Shown here: piece after piece, positions 34,126-42,795 of the stretch
Numbering within the stretch: position 1 is the first letter of the stretch
How the letters are laid out: every line of letters begins with the position of its first letter
Origin: Shinella lacus
GTDB lineage: Bacteria > Pseudomonadota > Alphaproteobacteria > Rhizobiales > Rhizobiaceae
DNA length: 64,000 nt
Reading direction: 5' to 3'
Assembly (NCBI RefSeq): GCF_010994755.1
Contig: NZ_WHSB02000013.1
Coordinates: 100,201-164,200, forward strand
The notes under the pieces: model-generated
Told to the model about the DNA's origin: nothing
What the model saw: only the letters and a program-made list of their open reading frames with translations
Databases searched by the model: none
Position numbers and translations under genes: made by a program

Positions 34126-35019
34126 TTAACGGTCGAAACCCCAAACGTCTGGGTTTTGAGCGAAATACGCGATCAGCATTTCGATAAGCACCCGGACTTT
34201 CCGCGCAGGGTGCTTACCCGGCGGTCGGACGACATAGGCCCCTGCCGACGGTGGGGGGTAGCCTGTCATCACCGGAACGAGCGCGCCGGAGACCACATAG
34301 TCGTGTGTGATGCAATCGGGGAGCCAGGCGATGCCGAGCCCCGCGGCCGCGGCGGAGGCAAGCGCAGTCGCATTGTCGGCCTTGAACCTGCCCTGCGGCT
34401 GAACTGCGACGATCCTGTCGCCATCCATGAATTGCCAGGCTTCCGTTCCCTGCATGAGGGCCTGATGGTCGGCGAGCTGTTCCACCGTCTCCGGTGAACC
34501 GTGCGCTTTTATGTAATCCGGGCTTGCGACAAGCTTTCCATAGATCGGCCCGACTCGTTTGGCGATCAGGTTGGAGTCCTGAAGGTACCCAACTCGGATC
34601 GCGCAATCGAAACCTTCGGCGACCAGATCGACAAAGCGATCGCTGTAGGCGGCATGGATGTGGAGCTGCGGGTGGTGCTGCGCCATTTCCGCAAGCACGG
34701 GGGCGAAGTGGGTCGGGCCGAAAGAGAGCGGCATCGCCACCCTTAGGCGGCCGCGCAGCTCACCGGTCGGCAGGATCGCTTCTCTCGCCGTATCGATCTC
34801 GGCGCTGGCCCGGGCCGCATGGTCCCTGAACGTCATTCCCGCTTCTGTGAGCGCTGCGCCGCGGGTCGTTCGTGCCAGAAGCTGGACGCCAAGCTCTGCC
34901 TCAACGCGAAAGAGCCGCCGACTGACGATCGACTTGGAGACGCCGAGCCGGCGCGCGGCGGCCGAAACACCCCCTGCATCGGCCACGGCAACGAATGTCT
35001 GCAGGTCTTCGATGTCCAT
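34126..35019 (-). CDS. LysR-family regulator
   Basis: The 297-aa protein has the wHTH VSAAARRLGVSKSIVSRRLF and then EAELGVQLLARTTRGAALTE. The effector domain follows with RGRLRVAMPLSFGPTHFAPV and LVAEGFDCAIRVGYLQDSNL. The start ATG 35019 gives MDIEDLQTFVAVADAGG. It is divergent from the cysteine-hydrolase gene at 35172 with 152 bases between, so that gene is the probable target. Confidence 0.9.
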   Translation of the reverse strand: MDIEDLQTFVAVADAGGVSAAARRLGVSKSIVSRRLFRVEAELGVQLLARTTRGAALTEAGMTFRDHAARASAEIDTAREAILPTGELRGRLRVAMPLSFGPTHFAPVLAEMAQHHPQLHIHAAYSDRFVDLVAEGFDCAIRVGYLQDSNLIAKRVGPIYGKLVASPDYIKAHGSPETVEQLADHQALMQGTEAWQFMDGDRIVAVQPQGRFKADNATALASAAAAGLGIAWLPDCITHDYVVSGALVPVMTGYPPPSAGAYVVRPPGKHPARKVRVLIEMLIAYFAQNPDVWGFDR

Positions 35020-35171
35020 TCCGCGTTCCTCGTTTCGCTACACAGCTTGCCTGATTATGGCACTATCGTATCACGAAAAGGAACAGCAAATTGCGTTCCG
35101 GCGACGTCACCATTGGCGCATGTCCCCCGTGAACCCAATGCCGCCCATAGCGGCAGAGAAAGGAAATATTG

Positions 35172-35825
35172 ATGACCCTTCGTAACGGCCTTGATTCGCT
35201 TCTTCGTCCCGAAGACTCGGTCCTCGTTCTGATCGACCATCAACCCTACCAGCTCGCGAACCTCAACAGCCACGACCCGCAAGCTGTGGTCAACAGCACG
35301 ACCGCGCTGGCGAAGCTGGCAAAAGCCTTCAATGTTCCGACCATTCTCACCAGCGTCATCGCGGCGCGCGGTGGACTTCTCTTTAAGCAGATCACCGACG
35401 TGTTCCCGGGTCAGGACGTCATCGATCGCACATGGGTGAACACCTGGCAGGACGAGAATGTGGTGAACGTCGTCAAGGCGACCGGCCGCAAGCAACTGAT
35501 CATCGCCGGCCTGTGGACCGAGGTTTGCGTCGCAATGCCTGTGATCCAGGCCGCCGGCGAAGGCTGGGACGTGACCGTGATTACCGATGCGTCAGGTGGT
35601 ACTTCGAAGGAGTCTCACGAAGTTGCCATCCAGCGGCTGATCACGGCTGGCGCGAACGTGATGACGGTGATGGCGCTCGCCGGCGAATGGCAACGCGATT
35701 GGGCGCGCACAGAGCATGTCGAGGCGCTGACCGAGATTCTCATCCAGCACTTTGGCGGCAGCGGCATCGCCTACTTGTGGGAACAACAGCTGCTCAATAC
35801 GCCGGCGCCCAGCGCCGCCGGCTGA
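35172..35825 (+). CDS. Isochorismatase-family cysteine hydrolase (YcaC-like)
   Basis: AAAGGAAA precedes ATG 35172; product 217 aa. The catalytic triad of the family is visible: Asp in LVLIDHQPYQLANL, Lys replaced in sequence order by the R/K-rich loop after VNVVKATGRKQ, and the nucleophile Cys in IAGLWTEVCVAMPV. The cis-peptide and helix that follow (QAAGEGWDVTVITDASGGTS) match YcaC-type hydrolases that form octamers. It likely hydrolyses an amide or nitrile-derived compound. It is controlled by the divergent LysR gene by position. Confidence 0.85.
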   Translation: MTLRNGLDSLLRPEDSVLVLIDHQPYQLANLNSHDPQAVVNSTTALAKLAKAFNVPTILTSVIAARGGLLFKQITDVFPGQDVIDRTWVNTWQDENVVNVVKATGRKQLIIAGLWTEVCVAMPVIQAAGEGWDVTVITDASGGTSKESHEVAIQRLITAGANVMTVMALAGEWQRDWARTEHVEALTEILIQHFGGSGIAYLWEQQLLNTPAPSAAG

Positions 35826-35923
35826 TCTCCGCTGCGGATGACCAGGATTTCGAGCAACCGTCCGCTCGTCGACCTGCGTCATCCGCATGACCTTATTCGT
35901 ATTGATGTCGATCGCGTCAGACG

Positions 35924-36823
35924 TCAGGCTGTCTTCACGGAATAATCCATCTGCCGCAGGTCTTCGATCAGGCTCGGGCCTGTCGGCACCCAATCCAATT
36001 TCTCCCGCGTCTGGGCGCTGGATGCCACGATATCCGCCCCGGCGAACATCGCGAACCAACCAAAATGCGGTGCCGCCTCGTCCGGCGAAAGAGAGACAAC
36101 CGGAAGATCGAGGCCTGCAGCGACCACCTCGGCTATGTCCCGCGCCGCCACGCCTTCTTCGGCGACAGCATGGTAACGGGCACCTGCCTCGGCGCGATCG
36201 AGGGCAAGCACATAGAGCTTCGCCACATCGCGTACGTGGCCGGCCGCCCAACGGTTGGCGCCTTGCCCGACATAGGCGACCACGCCCTTCTCCCGCGCCA
36301 TCTCGATATAGGGGGAGATCAAGCCCTGCTTGAAGGTATTGTGCACCTGCGGCAGCCGCACGACGGACAGGTTTACGCCTGCTTCGAGCAGGGCTTGGCC
36401 CGCCAGTTCCGACGCGATGCGCGGATTGAAATGATGTGCATCGAAAACATCTTCCCTGGCAGGTCGGCCATCGCCTGGGTCTCCGATGCCAACGCCCGAC
36501 GTGATGAGCAGCGGCCGATCCGACCCCTTCAGCACCGACCCGAGTGCGGCAATGGCACCGCGATCCTTTTCGCAATTTGCCACGAAATTCGTGAAATCAT
36601 GATCAAAGGCCGTATGGATGATGGCGTCTGCGTTCCGTGCTCCATCCGCAAGGCCGGTTGGATCCTCCAGCGTTCCGAGATGAGCGCTTGCGCCTGCCGC
36701 TGCCAAAGCGTCCGCACCGGCCTTGGAGCGGGTGAGGCCGATGATTTCATGGCCGGCGGCCAGCAGTTCGGGAAGAATCCGGGATCCGATGAAGCCTGTG
36801 GCACCTGTTAGGAAAACACGCAT
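35924..36823 (-). CDS. NAD-dependent epimerase/dehydratase-like extended SDR
   Basis: The 299-aa protein begins MRVFLTGATGFIGSRILPEL, the extended SDR cofactor motif T-G-x-x-G-x-x-G. It continues with LGTLEDPTGLADGARNADAI and IIHTAFDHDF. The Y-x-x-x-K catalytic pair is not evident at the expected position: the helix after PLLITSGVG reads FNPRIASELAGQALLEAG. So this may be an atypical reductase or an NmrA-like sensor. It is divergent from an XRE regulator, a common gene pair in rhizobia and other proteobacteria. Confidence 0.8.
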   Translation of the reverse strand: MRVFLTGATGFIGSRILPELLAAGHEIIGLTRSKAGADALAAAGASAHLGTLEDPTGLADGARNADAIIHTAFDHDFTNFVANCEKDRGAIAALGSVLKGSDRPLLITSGVGIGDPGDGRPAREDVFDAHHFNPRIASELAGQALLEAGVNLSVVRLPQVHNTFKQGLISPYIEMAREKGVVAYVGQGANRWAAGHVRDVAKLYVLALDRAEAGARYHAVAEEGVAARDIAEVVAAGLDLPVVSLSPDEAAPHFGWFAMFAGADIVASSAQTREKLDWVPTGPSLIEDLRQMDYSVKTA

Positions 36824-36876
36824 GGGAAAGTCTCCGATATTGACGTGGCGCCTGATCCCATGAAAAATTGTCCTGT

Positions 36877-36904
36877 TAAAGTAGTGACTTTATCATGGTA
36901 TAAT
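36877..36904. promoter_or_regulatory. Palindromic operator plus promoter between the SDR and MmyB-type regulator
   Basis: TAAAGT and ACTTTA flank AGTG (36877-36892), a perfect 6-bp-arm palindrome. It is followed by TATAAT at 36899-36904, about 20 bases before the GTG start of the regulator. The palindrome would overlap the -35 region, so binding would repress. It probably serves both divergent genes. Confidence 0.55.
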
Positions 36905-36923
36905 CACCAACAGGATCATCAGC

Positions 36924-37751
36924 GTGAGCGATTCCGAAAATATCCTGGGCACGTTCTTGCGCGACCGGCGCATGCGGCTTGATCCCGCGACATTCGGCTT
37001 CCAGGTTGGACGCCGCCGCACGCCGGGCTTGCGTCGCGAAGAGGTCGCCCAGCGCTCGAATATAAGCCCGACCTGGTATACTTGGCTGGAGCAGGGGCGC
37101 GGCGGAGCACCATCAGCCCATGTGCTTGATCGGATCGCCAGCGGGCTCATGCTGACCGAGCCCGAACGCGACCATCTTCACATTCTCGCTTTCGGCCATC
37201 CGCCGGAGGTGCGATACCGCCAACCTGAAGGCATTACCCCGCGGCTTCAACGCGTCCTCGATGCCATGCCTTTCAGCCCTGCCATTATCAGGACAGCCAC
37301 ATGGGATGTGTTAGCGTGGAATGCGGCAGCAACTGTGATCCTGACGGACTATTCCAAGCTCCCCAAGGATCGGCGCAACATCCTTCGCATGATGTTCTCC
37401 GACGAACGGGTTCGCGCGGCGCAGGACGATTGGCAAAGTGTCGCCCGCTACGTGGTTGCTGCTTTCCGAGCCGATGCCACGCGTGCTGGTGCCGGCGCGG
37501 AAATTCAGCAGTTGGTGGATGAGCTTTCAGCCAGCAGCCCGGAATTCAAGGCGCTCTGGGAGGACAATGAAATCGCGGGTTTCCGAGACGGCGTAAAGCG
37601 TCTCCACCATCCTGTCCTGGGGCCGATAGAACTTGAATTCTCGAATTTTGCAGTCGAAGGCAGATCTGACCTCAACATGATGGTTTACAGTCCAGCGAAC
37701 CCTGAGGTGATGGAACAGTTTCGCTCGCTGATTTCGGGGGCGCGTTGCTGA
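36924..37751 (+). CDS. XRE-family regulator with MmyB-like ligand-binding domain
   Basis: The GTG start has AGGA about 9 bases upstream; product 275 aa. The N-terminal HTH shows the hallmark RRTPGLRREEVAQRSNISPT followed by WYTWLEQGR. The C-terminal part, FSPAIIRTATWDVLAWNAAA and later NFAVEGRSDLNMMVYSPANP, is the MmyB-like PAS-type domain that binds fatty-acid-like ligands. Such regulators usually control a divergent SDR or oxidoreductase gene, as here. Confidence 0.92.
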   Translation: MSDSENILGTFLRDRRMRLDPATFGFQVGRRRTPGLRREEVAQRSNISPTWYTWLEQGRGGAPSAHVLDRIASGLMLTEPERDHLHILAFGHPPEVRYRQPEGITPRLQRVLDAMPFSPAIIRTATWDVLAWNAAATVILTDYSKLPKDRRNILRMMFSDERVRAAQDDWQSVARYVVAAFRADATRAGAGAEIQQLVDELSASSPEFKALWEDNEIAGFRDGVKRLHHPVLGPIELEFSNFAVEGRSDLNMMVYSPANPEVMEQFRSLISGARC

Positions 37752-38087
37752 GGCAGCGCGCCTGATACAACCGCTCCCATGATAAATGGGGCCTTATCGG
37801 CAGGCATGACTGATCTTGCCCAAAAATCAGGCTTGAATCTGCTTTGCTCCTTGCGAGGAATCGCAAATCGTTAAGTCGTCACCACGGCCCAGGAAGAGGT
37901 TTCAACCCATCTTCGTAGATATCCCAAAGCCGTGCCGACACCGTTGCCGGAATGATATTCAGGATCACCGCTCACCAAAATCGTAGGCGCCGACGCCTAC
38001 GAGGTCTCCGACTATATCCCGTTGAGAGCGAGCTTGCCTCCGGCTTTCGGTCCTGGGCGAGGTGAAGCGTGATGCTCTTCGGGTGAA
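37752..38087. other. Intergenic region, no gene recognised
   Basis: The 336 bases between the XRE stop and the convergent LysR stop give no frame with recognisable similarity. A short frame around 37985-38070 (VGADAYEVSDYIPLRASLPP) ends in a stop at about 38068 and may be a relic. No strong terminator hairpin is evident. Confidence 0.4.
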
Positions 38088-39086
38088 CTAGGATAGCACC
38101 GCCCCAGGCAGTTCCAAGCTGCGGAAATGCTCTTTTGCCTGATCATAGAAGACGGCAGGGGCGAAGTGCAGGTCTGCACCGGTTCGGACCATCAGCCCGA
38201 AGCGATTGGTCGAAAGCCCAGGATCGGTGAGAGGGAGAAAAATCAATGCTCCGCTGCCGATCTCGTTGTGTGCACCAATTGGTGTCATGATGGAAATATG
38301 ATGCCCGGCTTGTGCCAACTCCACGAGCATGCGGATCGATCCGACCTCCAGTAATGGCGGCCGTGCTGTTGCTGCCGCTTCGAGATTGGGCTGGATTGCC
38401 CGGCGGATGGAGAGCTCGCGCGTTCCAATGGCAACAGGGTGGGCAAAGCAGTCCGCGAGGGTAAGGCTTTGCTGAGAGGCAAGCGGGTGATCCGGTCGCA
38501 TGAGCGCGCCGACACGCACGTCGCGGCGCACCGCCATTTCGATCTCACGAGGCGGTGCCGTAACAAAGCCGAAACCGACGTCGATTGTTTCGTCGATGAG
38601 GCGGGAGACGACGTCGGACGAGGACGTGACTTCGACATTTAGATGCAATGTCGGGTGACGCTGCGAAAACGCCGTCAGAAGGGCCGGCAGGAAGGACAGA
38701 CCGACGCTTTCGACCGTGGCGATACGGACGGAACCGGTCTTGAGCCCGCGCAGCATGTCGAGCTCCGACACTGCCGCTTCAAGCGGCGAGGCGACACGAC
38801 GGACGTGCCTATAGAGAATTTCGCCGGCGGCGGTCATCTTGATGCGGCGGCCTTCGCGCTGAAATAATGCCATGCCCAATGCGTCCTCAAGCTGGGTGAT
38901 TTGCCTGGATACGGCAGACGAGGCGACGTTGAGGCGGCGCGCGCATTCCCGGATGGACAACAGTTCCGCGGCGGTCTGGAAATAGATCATGGCCGGCTGG
39001 TGAAATATACGGGCGAGCAGCATAGGGGACAGTGCGCGCTCACGTGGCGGAGATGGCCGAATGGGGGCAGCTTCTGGCGTGCGCAT
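38088..39086 (-). CDS. LysR-family regulator
   Basis: The 332-aa protein has an N-terminal extension of about 35 residues before the wHTH (IRECARRLNVASSAVSRQIT, then QLEDALGMALFQREGRRIKM), so the true start may be ATG 39023. The effector domain has GSVRIATVESVGLSFLPALL and a C-terminal VRTGADLHFAPAVFYDQAKE. It is divergent from the molybdenum hydroxylase operon at 39203 with 116 bases between, and is its likely regulator. Confidence 0.88.
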   Translation of the reverse strand: MRTPEAAPIRPSPPRERALSPMLLARIFHQPAMIYFQTAAELLSIRECARRLNVASSAVSRQITQLEDALGMALFQREGRRIKMTAAGEILYRHVRRVASPLEAAVSELDMLRGLKTGSVRIATVESVGLSFLPALLTAFSQRHPTLHLNVEVTSSSDVVSRLIDETIDVGFGFVTAPPREIEMAVRRDVRVGALMRPDHPLASQQSLTLADCFAHPVAIGTRELSIRRAIQPNLEAAATARPPLLEVGSIRMLVELAQAGHHISIMTPIGAHNEIGSGALIFLPLTDPGLSTNRFGLMVRTGADLHFAPAVFYDQAKEHFRSLELPGAVLS

Positions 39087-39202
39087 GAGACGTTCCGTTC
39101 ATTGATGCTTTTTAGGCAACAATTCGCTCTTAAATTGGAAATAGCAAGATCAATCCGGATGAAGGACATTCACGTTGCCAATGTTCACCGGAGGTCTTCG
39201 CC

Positions 39203-40024
39203 TTGGATATCAACACGATCAACGCCGTCAGCAGGCCGCAGAGCCGCGCCGAACTTTGGCCATTTCAGGAGGGTGATGCATGGCTTGGCGGTGGGACATG
39301 GTTGTTTTCCGAGCCGCAACCCAAACTTCAGAGGCTCGTGGATCTGTCTTTGCTCGACTGGCAGCCTCTTACAACGACCGATGCCGGTCTATCGATCAGC
39401 GCGAACTGCAAGGTAGCGACGCTCGATGCTTTCGAGCCACCTGTCGCATGGCCTGCAGCGCGACTGATCGGCAAATGCTGCCGCTCATTCCTGGCCTCGT
39501 TCAAGATCTGGAACATGGCTACTGTCGGCGGCAACCTGTGCATGTCCCTGCCGGCCGGCCCCATGATCTCGTTGACCGCAGCGCTCGAAGGGGTTTGCAC
39601 GATATGGTCATCGGATGGTTCAGCACGAAAAGTCCCGGTCGTCGATTTCGTAAAAGGGCCACTGAGCAATGATCTGCGGCCTGGCGAAATTCTGCGCGGT
39701 ATCAACCTGCCGTGGGAGGCGCTTTCACGCAGGACGGCATTTCGCCGGGCGAGCCTTACCCCGCTAGGTCGCTCGGGCGTGCTTCTCATCGGTACGCTCT
39801 CGGCCAAGGGCGGCTTCGTGCTCACGGTCACCGCTTCGACGCGCCGACCGGTGCAGTTCGCATTCCCGCACTGCCCAAGCGCCCGCGAACTGGAGCGCCG
39901 CCTCGAAAACGATATTCCGGACGCGCTCTATTATGACGACATTCATGGCCTGCCCGACTGGCGCCAACATATGACGCACCTTTTCGCGGAGGAAATCCGT
40001 AAAGAGCTTGGAGAATGGACATGA
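39203..40024 (+). CDS. FAD-binding subunit of a molybdenum hydroxylase (CoxM/XdhB-like)
   Basis: TTG 39203 follows GGAGG with an 8-base spacing; the product is about 273 aa. The CoxM-type FAD features are present: AWLGGGTWLFSEPQPKLQRL (first FAD loop, G-G-G-T), then ASFKIWNMATVGGNLCMS (second loop). The C-terminal domain (AFRRASLTPLGRSGVLLIGT) is present but the protein is slightly short for the family. It passes electrons from the Mo/Fe-S subunit to NAD or another acceptor. It overlaps the next gene by four bases. Confidence 0.88.
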   Translation: MDINTINAVSRPQSRAELWPFQEGDAWLGGGTWLFSEPQPKLQRLVDLSLLDWQPLTTTDAGLSISANCKVATLDAFEPPVAWPAARLIGKCCRSFLASFKIWNMATVGGNLCMSLPAGPMISLTAALEGVCTIWSSDGSARKVPVVDFVKGPLSNDLRPGEILRGINLPWEALSRRTAFRRASLTPLGRSGVLLIGTLSAKGGFVLTVTASTRRPVQFAFPHCPSARELERRLENDIPDALYYDDIHGLPDWRQHMTHLFAEEIRKELGEWT

Positions 40025-42780
40025 CCTATCTCGTTGACGGCAAGACGCATGAGGCGATCCCGCGGCCGGGCCAGTGTTTGCGCACGTTCCTGCGGGATCT
40101 TGGCTGCTTCGGCGTGAAGAAGGGCTGCGACGCGGGCGACTGTGGCGCCTGTACGGTTCACATCGACGGACGGCCCGTGCACAGCTGCCTCGTGCCGGCC
40201 TTTCGGGCAGAGAACCAGGAAGTCACGACGATCGAAGGGCTCGGCTCTCCGGACGACCTTCACCCGGTTCAGCAGTCTTTCCTCGATGCGCAGGGTTTCC
40301 AGTGCGGGTTCTGCACGGCAGGTGCGATTATGACCGCGGCGGCGCTCGACCAGGCCCAGCGGCGCAATCTTCCCGCGGCGCTGAAGGGCAATCTTTGCCG
40401 TTGCACCGGCTATCGCGCAATCGCGGATGCCATTGAGGGCGTCAAGCATGTCGAGCGTGTCGGTGCGGGTCAGGCGTGCGGGCGAAACCTCGCCGCGCCC
40501 GCTGGACCCGGCGTGGTAACAGGTCGCGTGCGCTATACGATGGATGTCGCACCAGTTGGCGATCTTGCTGGCCTCACGCATATGAAAATCCTGCGCTCGC
40601 CGCATCCATCCGCTCGTATTCTTTCCATCGATACAAGCAATGCACTTGCCCTGCCGGGCGTTGTGGCCGTGCTGACCCACGCAGATGCGCCTGATCACTA
40701 TTTTTCGACCGCACGTCACGAAATGTACACCGACGATCCAGACGATACGCTGGTGCTGGATCCAGTCATTCGCCATATCGGGCAGCGTGTCGCGGCGGTC
40801 GTCGCTGACAGCGAGGGTATTGCGGAAGCAGCATGCAAGCTGATCGCTGTCGAATATGAGTTGCTGCCTGCGGTCTTCGATCCCGAAGAAGCCCTACGGC
40901 CGGGTGCGCATGTCGTTCATGACAAGCCGCTTTCCTCACGCATCGCCTATCCACAGCGCAATATCGTCGCCGAGCTGCATGGGCATCTGGGCGATGTCGA
41001 CAAAGGTTTTGCGAAAGCGGATGCCATCCACGAGGGCACCTATTACATCCAACGGGTGCAACATGCTCATCTGGAAACGCATGGAGCTATCGGTTGGCTC
41101 GATGGTGACGGGCGGCTCAATATGCGAACGAGCACGCAGGTGCCGTTCCTGACACGCGATGCCCTTTGCACGCTCTTCGATCTTCCGCAGGAGAAGGTTC
41201 GCGTCTTTGCGGAGCGCGTCGGCGGGGGCTTTGGCGGCAAGCAGGAAATGATCACCGAGGATATCGTGGCACTTGCGGTCTTCAAGACCGGTCGACCGGT
41301 AAAACTCGAGTATACACGAACGGAGCAGTTCTCCGCCTCCACCAGCCGTCACCCTATGAAGATCACGGTGAAGGTCGGTGCGACGAACGACGGTCTGCTG
41401 ACCGCCATCTCCATGCGCATGCTTTCCAATACAGGTGCTTATGGCAATCACGGGCCGGGTGTGATGTATCACGGCTCTGGCGAATGCATAGCGCTCTACC
41501 GCTGCCCGAACAAGAAAGTCGATTCCGTCGCGGTCTACACCAACGAAATGCCGAGCGGCGCCTTTCGCGGATACGGGCTGAGCCAGAGCAATTTTGCGGT
41601 TGAATCCGCGATGGATGAGATCGCGCGCCAGATCGGCATGGACCCGATCGAGTTCCGCAGGCGAAATGTGGTTGTGCCCGGTGACCCGATGACATCGGCT
41701 GACGATGGGCCTCATGATGTGGAGTACGGTAGTTACGGCCTGGACCAGTGCCTCGACATGGTAGAAGCCGCACTTGCCCGCAGCCCAGCCCCTAATCTTT
41801 CGGACGATTGGCTTGTCGGGCGCGGTGTCGCTGCCGGCATGATCGACACGATCCCGCCGCGCGGGCACCGGGCCGAAAGCCGGGTCACGCTCCTGCCTGA
41901 TGGTACCTACGAATTGAAGACCGGCACGGCGGAATTCGGCAATGGTACCACGACCGTACATTGCCAGATTGTCGCCTCCTTGCTTGGAACGACGCTGGCC
42001 CACGTCCGCATCAAGCAGTCGGATACGGATCATATTTCGCACGATACCGGCGCTTTCGGCAGCACCGGAACGGTGGTCGCGGGATCGGCAACCCGGGAGG
42101 CCGCGGAAGATCTTGCCGGCATTATCCTGGATTTTGCAGCGTCCTTGGCCAATGTCGGGCGATCGGAATGCAAGCTTGGCGAAGGTGCCGTTATAGCCGG
42201 CAGCCGTCGCATCGCTCTCCCTGTCTTGGCTGTCGCTGCTGCGGAGGCAGGCGTAAAATTGTCGGGGCAGGGGCGCAGCGGTGGTACGCCGCGGTCGGTC
42301 GCCTTCAATGTCCAGGGTTTCGAGGTGGCAATCCACCGTCGTTATGGCGAAATCCGCATCTTGCGCTCGATCCACGCGGCGGACGCCGGGACGGTGATGA
42401 ATCCGATGCAGTGCCGCGGGCAAGTGGAAGGAGGTGTCGCGCAGGCGATCGGCGCGGCCCTCTATGAAGACCTGAACATCGATGGAGAGGGAAAGGTCAC
42501 CAATCCGACGTTCCGCGGCTATCACATTCCGGCTTTCGCCGACATCCCCCGTGCCGAGGTCTATTTCGCCGACACGTACGATCGCATAGGTCCGCTTGGC
42601 GCCAAATCCATGAGCGAGAGCCCATACAATCCGGTCGCCGCTGCTCTCGGCAACGCTATTCGAGACGCCATCGGCGTGCGGCTCTACGCAACGCCCTTCA
42701 AGGCGGATCGGCTTTACAAGCTCGCCGCAGAGGCGCGGCCTTCGCAAGCGAGCGCCGCGACCGCCTATGAACCTGCCTGA
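40021..42780 (+). CDS. Fused [2Fe-2S] and molybdopterin-binding subunit of a xanthine-oxidase-family hydroxylase
   Basis: ATG 40021 (GGAG 7 bases before) gives about 919 aa. Residues 1-155 hold both Fe-S sites: the plant-type loop CDAGDCGACTVHIDGRPVHSC and the all-helical CGFCTAG...GNLCRCTGYR. From about residue 160 the CoxL/XdhC-like Mo domain follows (GVVTGRVRYTMDVAPVGDLA), with the Moco motifs GGGFGGKQEM and AGSGSTGT-like GAFGSTGTVVAG, and near the end the active-site Glu in GAKSMSESPYN. The fusion of Fe-S and Mo domains without a FAD domain is the layout of aldehyde oxidoreductase (Mop). It hydroxylates an N-heterocycle or aldehyde; substrate unknown. Confidence 0.88.
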   Translation: MTYLVDGKTHEAIPRPGQCLRTFLRDLGCFGVKKGCDAGDCGACTVHIDGRPVHSCLVPAFRAENQEVTTIEGLGSPDDLHPVQQSFLDAQGFQCGFCTAGAIMTAAALDQAQRRNLPAALKGNLCRCTGYRAIADAIEGVKHVERVGAGQACGRNLAAPAGPGVVTGRVRYTMDVAPVGDLAGLTHMKILRSPHPSARILSIDTSNALALPGVVAVLTHADAPDHYFSTARHEMYTDDPDDTLVLDPVIRHIGQRVAAVVADSEGIAEAACKLIAVEYELLPAVFDPEEALRPGAHVVHDKPLSSRIAYPQRNIVAELHGHLGDVDKGFAKADAIHEGTYYIQRVQHAHLETHGAIGWLDGDGRLNMRTSTQVPFLTRDALCTLFDLPQEKVRVFAERVGGGFGGKQEMITEDIVALAVFKTGRPVKLEYTRTEQFSASTSRHPMKITVKVGATNDGLLTAISMRMLSNTGAYGNHGPGVMYHGSGECIALYRCPNKKVDSVAVYTNEMPSGAFRGYGLSQSNFAVESAMDEIARQIGMDPIEFRRRNVVVPGDPMTSADDGPHDVEYGSYGLDQCLDMVEAALARSPAPNLSDDWLVGRGVAAGMIDTIPPRGHRAESRVTLLPDGTYELKTGTAEFGNGTTTVHCQIVASLLGTTLAHVRIKQSDTDHISHDTGAFGSTGTVVAGSATREAAEDLAGIILDFAASLANVGRSECKLGEGAVIAGSRRIALPVLAVAAAEAGVKLSGQGRSGGTPRSVAFNVQGFEVAIHRRYGEIRILRSIHAADAGTVMNPMQCRGQVEGGVAQAIGAALYEDLNIDGEGKVTNPTFRGYHIPAFADIPRAEVYFADTYDRIGPLGAKSMSESPYNPVAAALGNAIRDAIGVRLYATPFKADRLYKLAAEARPSQASAATAYEPA

Positions 42781-42795
42781 AAAAAGGAGTGCGTG

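Noticed and set aside
36877..36892. Considered as a transcription terminator because of its dyad symmetry.
   Set aside because: It lies between two divergent starts, is AT-rich with a weak six-pair stem, and abuts a TATAAT box, so an operator is the better reading.
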